Positions 13,518-14,097 of a DNA stretch of 14,097 bases are shown piece by piece. The first letter of the stretch is position 1; each line of letters begins with the position of its first letter. Source of the stretch: Candidatus Lindowiibacteriota bacterium (lineage in GTDB: Bacteria; Lindowbacteria; 2-12-FULL-62-27); NCBI GenBank assembly GCA_023249255.1, contig JAHFCY010000068.1, positions 1 through 14,097 on the forward strand, read 5' to 3'. Made by a program: the position numbers and the translations under genes. The notes under the pieces were generated by a model. That model saw only the letters and a list, made by a program, of their open reading frames with translations, ran no database searches and had not been told where the DNA came from.

Positions 13518-14097
13518 GTGAAGAAATTTCATTTGATGACGATTCTACTCATGCTGTTCGCGGGGTTATGCCTGATGGCAGCGATGACCCAGGAAGCTTC
13601 TGCGTTTCCGGTGTTCGCGCGGAAGTATCAGACAAGTTGTCAGACCTGTCATGCGGCATTTCCAAAGTTGAATACGTTTGGCGAGGCCTTCCGTCAGAAC
13701 GGCTATCGGTTTCCCGGCGACGACGCCTCGGCTGTGAAAGACGATCCGGTGTCTCTCGGATCCGAAGCCTACAAGAAAGTCTGGCCGGATGCGATTTGGC
13801 CCGGTACATTGCCGCATCTGCCGCCGATTTCCGTCGTGACGCACACCGACGCGGGATTTTCGCCCCGCAATGCAAGACGGAATATCAATGGCGTCAACGA
13901 TCCCACAAAGCCTGCGGCGAATTTCAATAATTTCAATGCCGAATTCGAGATTCTGTCGGCCGGTACATTTGACGAGAATATATCGTATCTCACCGTGGTT
14001 TCCCTCTCCAATATAGACTTTGGAGCGCAGGATGGGGGGGTTGAGTTGGAACGCGGATTCGTCAGTTTTGACGACGTGCTCTCCTATCTCCACATCG
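13518..14097 (+). CDS. Exported CxxCH haem-binding protein with porin-like body (partial, C-terminus beyond right edge)
   Basis: Reading from the GTG at 13518 gives 193 residues to the window end. GGGGG (13505-13509) lies eight bases upstream, a good ribosome site. A signal peptide spans about residues 1-29 (KK, hydrophobic core, ASA cleavage site). The mature protein opens with FPVFARKYQTS followed by C41-QT-C44-H45, a single haem c site, then AFPKLNTFGEAFRQNGYRFPG, which is typical of a widespread family of exported haem proteins in Gram-negative bacteria. The rest is rich in alternating polar and hydrophobic residues (ISYLTVVSLSN, then ERGFVSFDDVLSYL), like outer-membrane porin strands. 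It therefore looks like a haem domain fused to a beta-barrel, perhaps for electron transfer or sensing at the outer membrane; this is inference. Expression probably depends on the sigma-54 promoter and the adjacent regulator. A larger overlapping frame starting at 13439 is a shadow. Confidence 0.8.
   Translation, partial: MKKFHLMTILLMLFAGLCLMAAMTQEASAFPVFARKYQTSCQTCHAAFPKLNTFGEAFRQNGYRFPGDDASAVKDDPVSLGSEAYKKVWPDAIWPGTLPHLPPISVVTHTDAGFSPRNARRNINGVNDPTKPAANFNNFNAEFEILSAGTFDENISYLTVVSLSNIDFGAQDGGVELERGFVSFDDVLSYLHI

Noticed and set aside
13439-13930. A 163-codon plus-strand frame at the right end
   Set aside because: It overlaps, in another frame, the signal-peptide and CxxCH protein from 13518, and has no domain of its own.

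Overview
The window comes from a moderately GC-rich Gram-negative bacterium. The evidence is two predicted lipoproteins with lipoboxes, a BamE-like outer-membrane lipoprotein, a sigma-54-type regulator, and a haem-binding exported protein with a porin-like body. No rRNA, tRNA, CRISPR array or intact insertion sequence was seen. The phylum cannot be fixed from the sequence; the exported CxxCH/porin-like family is common in deltaproteobacterial-type and other uncultivated Gram-negative lineages.

Layout. (1) Positions 1-2414, minus strand: a tight three-gene operon encoding a HEAT-repeat lipoprotein, then a membrane protein with GYF_2, B-box zinc-finger and TPR-like parts, then a rhomboid protease that runs off the left edge. 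The last two genes overlap by a GTGA stop/start. (2) 2594-3148, minus: a DUF1905/YdeI-type protein. (3) 3419-7000, plus: a Ppx/GppA phosphatase with an unusual in-frame insertion, an AlaC-type aminotransferase, an unrecognised 250-residue protein coupled to it by ATGA, and a small MerR-type regulator. (4) 7001-8587: about 1.4-1.6 kb with no gene I can support, rich in T-tracts. (5) 8588-9877, plus: a membrane protein combining TPR, two zinc ribbons and DUF2007. (6) 10031 to the right edge: a two-component sigma-54 signalling locus.

The most interesting part is region 6. A HAMP/HisKA histidine kinase and an NtrC-class response regulator with an intact GAFTGA motif are coupled by ATGA. Each side of the pair carries a strong -24/-12 (sigma-54) promoter match, and both use the same variant TTGGAAC -24 element. 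The right one (13402-13418) points at an exported CxxCH protein with a porin-like body. Its predicted transcript begins almost exactly at the first of three successive stem-loops. The left one (10031-10047) points along the kinase-regulator operon, but first crosses a BamE-like lipoprotein gene in antisense, with a predicted +1 at the last base of that gene. Each promoter has an inverted repeat of about 21 bp, 110-130 bp upstream, which could be the activator site. The inferred circuit is a kinase-regulator pair that activates itself and an outer-membrane haem protein while opposing the lipoprotein gene by antisense transcription.
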